Positions 61,391 to 64,000 of a stretch of 64,000 nt of DNA are shown piece after piece; the stretch's first letter is position 1; the number at the start of each line of letters is the position of its first letter. The notes below the pieces were generated by a model, which had not been told where the DNA came from, did no database searches, and worked only from the letters and a program-made list of their open reading frames with translations. The position numbers and the translations under genes were made by a program. Source of the DNA: Flavobacterium panici (GTDB lineage Bacteria; Bacteroidota; Bacteroidia; Flavobacteriales; Flavobacteriaceae); the NCBI RefSeq assembly GCF_903819335.1, contig NZ_CAIJDE010000044.1, positions 203,003 to 267,002 on the forward strand, written 5' to 3'.

Positions 61391-61468
61391 CGGTTTAAAT
61401 TTTGGTAGTTTATTTATAGATGAAAAAAAAGTTAAATGGTTGCTTTAAAGTGTTTTAAAAAGTTTAAA

Positions 61469-61858
61469 TTATTTCAGCCGAATCAAAAGGCCTTTACGTT
61501 TTACAATATTTTTATAATCCCATTGAATGTTTCTGGCTTTATCAAGCCATCTTTTTAAATCGTCGATATTGATTTGATCCGGGCTTGTATAACGTGCTTC
61601 GGCGGCTTTAAAGCTTCCTTCATTTTGAAGTCCGCTTTCCTCAAAAGATTGTCCGCTCCAAAAAAGCAGTCTGACAGAATCTTTAAGTTTACTATATCCG
61701 GCAACAGGATTTCCGTCTAAAAACCAAACCGGATGCCGATGCCAGATTTTGCTTTCGGCTTCTTGCAGGAAATCGTTAATTTCGACACTTAAAATATCAC
61801 ATATTTTTTTGTCTTCAGCGTTTTGTGAATCGTTGTATGCCTGGATTTCCTGATTCAT
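61469..61858 (-). CDS. DUF1801 domain protein
   Basis: A 129-residue protein with EAESKIWHRHPVWFLDGNPVAGYSKLKDSVRLLFWSGQSFEE, the DUF1801 pattern. It is the third such gene in the window. The GNAT gene is 11 nt upstream on the same strand. The function is unknown. Confidence 0.85.
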   Translation of the reverse strand: MNQEIQAYNDSQNAEDKKICDILSVEINDFLQEAESKIWHRHPVWFLDGNPVAGYSKLKDSVRLLFWSGQSFEESGLQNEGSFKAAEARYTSPDQINIDDLKRWLDKARNIQWDYKNIVKRKGLLIRLK

Positions 61859-61869
61859 GGTTTTGAATT

Positions 61870-62304
61870 TTAATTAATATCTTTTGAAAGCTCAAATAAA
61901 ATGTAGGTTCCGTTTTCAGAGCGTCCTTTTTCTTTTTCTATAAATCCTGTTTTGTTATAAAACTCAACGGCTTTGATATTGTTTTCTAAACATTTTAAAG
62001 TGAGTGGAAATTGAGTTTTTTGAATGGCTGCTTTTAATAATTCAGTTCCAATTTTCTGCCCTTGATATTCCTGATCAACATATAAATGGTGAATGAAACT
62101 ATTTGGCATCCAAATCGAAATAAAACCAACCGGAATTTCATTAATATGTGCCACTAATATATATTCTCCCTGCGTATGTTTTTCAAAATCATCTAATTTA
62201 AATTCTGATGTATCAAGCCACGAAAATGTTCTTCGTCTTTCTTTTAAAAACAGGATTTTTAAAGGTTCAAAATCACTTTTTGTAATTTCTGTTATTTTCA
62301 TCAA
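61870..62304 (-). CDS. GNAT N-acetyltransferase
   Basis: A 144-residue protein. GFISIWMPNSFIHHLYVDQEYQGQKIGTELLKAAI contains the acetyl-CoA loop (QGQKIG, as Q/RxxGxG/A), and NIKAVEFYNKTGFIEKEKG closes the fold. ATG may be at 62304 or 62301. The substrate is unknown. Confidence 0.92.
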   Translation of the reverse strand: MMKITEITKSDFEPLKILFLKERRRTFSWLDTSEFKLDDFEKHTQGEYILVAHINEIPVGFISIWMPNSFIHHLYVDQEYQGQKIGTELLKAAIQKTQFPLTLKCLENNIKAVEFYNKTGFIEKEKGRSENGTYILFELSKDIN

Positions 62305-62361
62305 ATTGGGTTGTTGTATTTTGTTTTAAAAATGATCTATAGGTACACCCAAATTATTCTA

Positions 62362-62736
62362 TTAATCCGTAATCCACTTTCCTTGTTCTTTGGCAATGTC
62401 GATTAGTTTTTGTCCGTGTTCGGTCATTAAATTTTCCTGGATCATTCGTTCGACTCTTTCTATGTTGGGTTTGCTCCATTTGCTGGTTTTTGGATTGCGA
62501 TGCGAAAAGGTGAGATAATAACTTTCGCCGTCGCGTTTTTTGCACAAACTGTCGATCCAGCCAAAACAAAGTGCTTCTTCTGTAGCTTCGATTAAATTTA
62601 CGCTTTTAGTTTGGCTTTTTTTATGAAACAAAATCAGCCAGACTGATTTTTCGTTTACACTGTTTTCTGTCAGCCATTTGCGCCAGTCTGCTCTGGTTTC
62701 GGCATAAACTGCTAATTTTCCGTCTTTCGTTTCCAT
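62362..62736 (-). CDS. YdeI/OmpD-associated family protein, C-terminus probably short
   Basis: A 124-residue protein. ADWRKWLTENSVNEKSVWLILFHKK, EEALCFGWIDSLCKK and YLTFSHRNPKTSKWSKPNIERVERMI match the first domain of YdeI/OmpD-associated proteins. Homologues I know run 60-70 residues further. No continuation in another frame is evident past the stop, so this looks truncated or naturally short. Confidence 0.75.
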   Translation of the reverse strand: METKDGKLAVYAETRADWRKWLTENSVNEKSVWLILFHKKSQTKSVNLIEATEEALCFGWIDSLCKKRDGESYYLTFSHRNPKTSKWSKPNIERVERMIQENLMTEHGQKLIDIAKEQGKWITD

Positions 62737-62838
62737 AAATCTTATTTTTAGTAAAGGTAAAATGGCATTGTGACAACGGTTTGTCAGTAAGTAAAAATAA
62801 TATTAAAATATTGATTATTTGGTGTTTATGTTTTTAAA

Positions 62839-63741
62839 TCAAGTGTTGAAATGTTTGTTGAAAGTAAGTGTAATATTGTTTACGAAATCTTTGGTATATT
62901 TTCCGGTTTCGTCTAAATCCGGATCGAGAATTGTTATTTCAAGTCCGCTTAGTTTTTTACTTTCAAATAGATAGGAGGTAAGTTCATTAAATTCATCATA
63001 GGTTAAACCGTCTGGCGTTCTGCTGTCCACGCACGGCATAATATCGTCGTTAAGAATGTCGACATCAATATGAAGCCAGAAACCATCTAAGTTTTTGTTT
63101 TCAACTTCTGAAAGAAATGTTTTTACAGCTTTTGCAATACCTTGTTTTCGCAGTTCCTGAAGACTTAGATATGTTGCCGAAGATTTTTGGATTTCATTTT
63201 CGTATTCATCATCGTATTCGCGATTGCCAACGCACCAAAGGTTTTCTTCTTTTATATAAGGAGATAAATTGAGAATATTGGTTAATTTTTGATGCCCGTT
63301 TCCGGTAACAATTGAAGCTGCCATGCCGCCAACGCCACCGGTTTCAGACAGCGAAACATCCATAAAATCAGTATGACCGTCAAGATAAAATAAGCCGTAA
63401 TTTCCTTTTTGTTTTAAAGCCATTGCGGGGCCTAAAAGAATGCTGCAATCGCCGCCTAAAATAAACGGAAATTTATTGGCACTCAATAAATTGTTTATTA
63501 AATAGGCTTGTTCTCTGGCGTAGGTAACTAATGAATCTGCGTTGAGAATATTGGTTTCGGGATCTTTTATATTCGAATATTTTGGAGGGTCAACCCTTAT
63601 GATGTTTTTTGGATTAATTGCTTTATGCAAATTATGTTTCCATAACCAATCCGGTAAACGATTTACGCCTGGTTCTTTTCCTGGTTTCGGTTCTTTTAGA
63701 CCTAAATTAGAAGTGAATTCAACAATGCATATTTCTTTCAT
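62839..63741 (-). CDS. Arginase/agmatinase-family enzyme
   Basis: A 300-residue protein with the manganese motifs LGGDCSILLG, YLDGHTDFMD and HIDVDILND, then DGLTYDEF and EITILDPDLDETG. It hydrolyses a guanidino-type compound. Arginase, agmatinase and formiminoglutamase cannot be told apart safely; the gene is alone, with no histidine or polyamine genes near. Confidence 0.9.
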   Translation of the reverse strand: MKEICIVEFTSNLGLKEPKPGKEPGVNRLPDWLWKHNLHKAINPKNIIRVDPPKYSNIKDPETNILNADSLVTYAREQAYLINNLLSANKFPFILGGDCSILLGPAMALKQKGNYGLFYLDGHTDFMDVSLSETGGVGGMAASIVTGNGHQKLTNILNLSPYIKEENLWCVGNREYDDEYENEIQKSSATYLSLQELRKQGIAKAVKTFLSEVENKNLDGFWLHIDVDILNDDIMPCVDSRTPDGLTYDEFNELTSYLFESKKLSGLEITILDPDLDETGKYTKDFVNNITLTFNKHFNT

Positions 63742-63812
63742 AGCGTTATTATTTACCGATAAAGTTATTAAAATTAATGCTGGGGTAAATTATTTTTAAC
63801 AGACGGAAATCA

Positions 63813-63848
63813 AAAAATCCGACTTGTTTTCACCAATCGGATTTTTGA
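63813..63848. terminator. Terminator of the right-edge gene
   Basis: AAAAATCCGA (63813-63822) pairs with TCGGATTTTT (63837-63846). Confidence 0.8.
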
Positions 63849-63852
63849 TATT

Positions 63853-64000
63853 TTATGATTTTCTAGTTAAATCTGTAATTAACAGCGGATTGTTTTCTTT
63901 TAGCTTATTAACTAATTCTTCGACAATTCCGGAATTTTCTTTTATGGCTTCGTATTCTGCAGAAGTTATTCCTACTATTTGTAAAAAAGAAAGTTCACCA
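63853..64000 (-). CDS. C-terminal part of a SUFU-like domain protein
   Basis: A minus-strand frame with TAA at 63853-63855 is open to the window's edge. The last 48 residues include GELSFLQIVGITSAEYEAIK and LKENNPLLITDLTRKS, the end of bacterial suppressor-of-fused (SUFU-like) domain proteins, often with immunity or unknown roles. The rest lies outside the window. The call rests on a short stretch. Confidence 0.6.
   Translation of the reverse strand, partial: GELSFLQIVGITSAEYEAIKENSGIVEELVNKLKENNPLLITDLTRKS

Overview
The window looks like a chromosome segment of a Flavobacterium-type member of Bacteroidota. It is AT-rich, its promoters follow the TAnnTTTG pattern, and it encodes a type IX secretion substrate, a bacillithiol deacetylase (BshB1) and a menaquinone-type isochorismate synthase. 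Many intergenic gaps carry dispersed inverted-repeat elements.

Region 1 (1-15.3 kb) is the unusual part and reads as an RNA repair/RNA quality-control island. It opens with the 3' end of a TROVE (Ro60-like) gene. A tight array of six Y RNA-like units follows (446-1092). Each unit has the same frame: TGTCGT-like bulge, inner stem, TTACTTCG, then the returning stem. Several carry tRNA-like modules, and at least two of these are in permuted order (T-arm, acceptor, D-arm). The RNA ligase gene rtcB comes next, then an S24/S26-type peptidase domain protein and a TatD nuclease. A very AT-rich gene for a nuclease-STAND NTPase (probable anti-phage defence) and an XRE regulator follow. After these come two short promoter-to-terminator units and a cluster of atypical tRNA genes (Asn, Asp, broken Pro, Tyr, Leu) embedded in direct repeats. 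The second half holds an ERI1-like exonuclease, an ATP-grasp protein, a permuted tRNA-like RNA locus, a Band-7/SPFH protein, a calcineurin-like phosphoesterase and a second ERI1-like exonuclease. A hairpin-containing element of about 39 nt, 34/39 identical, sits just behind both the TROVE gene and the ATP-grasp gene, directly before the two RNA arrays, which ties the two halves together. TROVE with Y RNAs and Band-7 with a tRNA-like RNA have each been described as RNA repair scaffolds (comparative genomics by Burroughs and Aravind). The six-unit array, the shared hairpin, the paired exonucleases and the tRNA cluster in one locus are the parts that look new to me.

Region 2 (15-31.4 kb) is mostly housekeeping: acyl-CoA synthetase, purL, a secreted endonuclease I-like protein with a T9SS tail, a beta-helix lipoprotein, a thioesterase/isochorismate synthase pair, bshB1, tRNA-His and a YpfJ-type metallopeptidase. 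It also has a 475 bp MITE-like element with 33 bp perfect terminal inverted repeats, and about 165-240 bp repeats upstream of purL.

Region 3 (31-46 kb) has a large hybrid sensor kinase, a membrane protein, aldehyde dehydrogenase, RluA-type pseudouridine synthase, panB, an SH3-domain protein, serine dehydratase and a CPA2 antiporter.

Region 4 (46-64 kb) is a long run of small, mostly minus-strand accessory genes: three DUF1801 proteins, SRPBCC and SnoaL-like proteins, two AraC regulators, a 2H phosphoesterase, LOG protein, lactonase, serine hydrolase, NAD(P)H-quinone reductase-like flavoprotein, HTH/DUF2975 pair and an arginase-family enzyme. It ends inside a gene running off the right edge.
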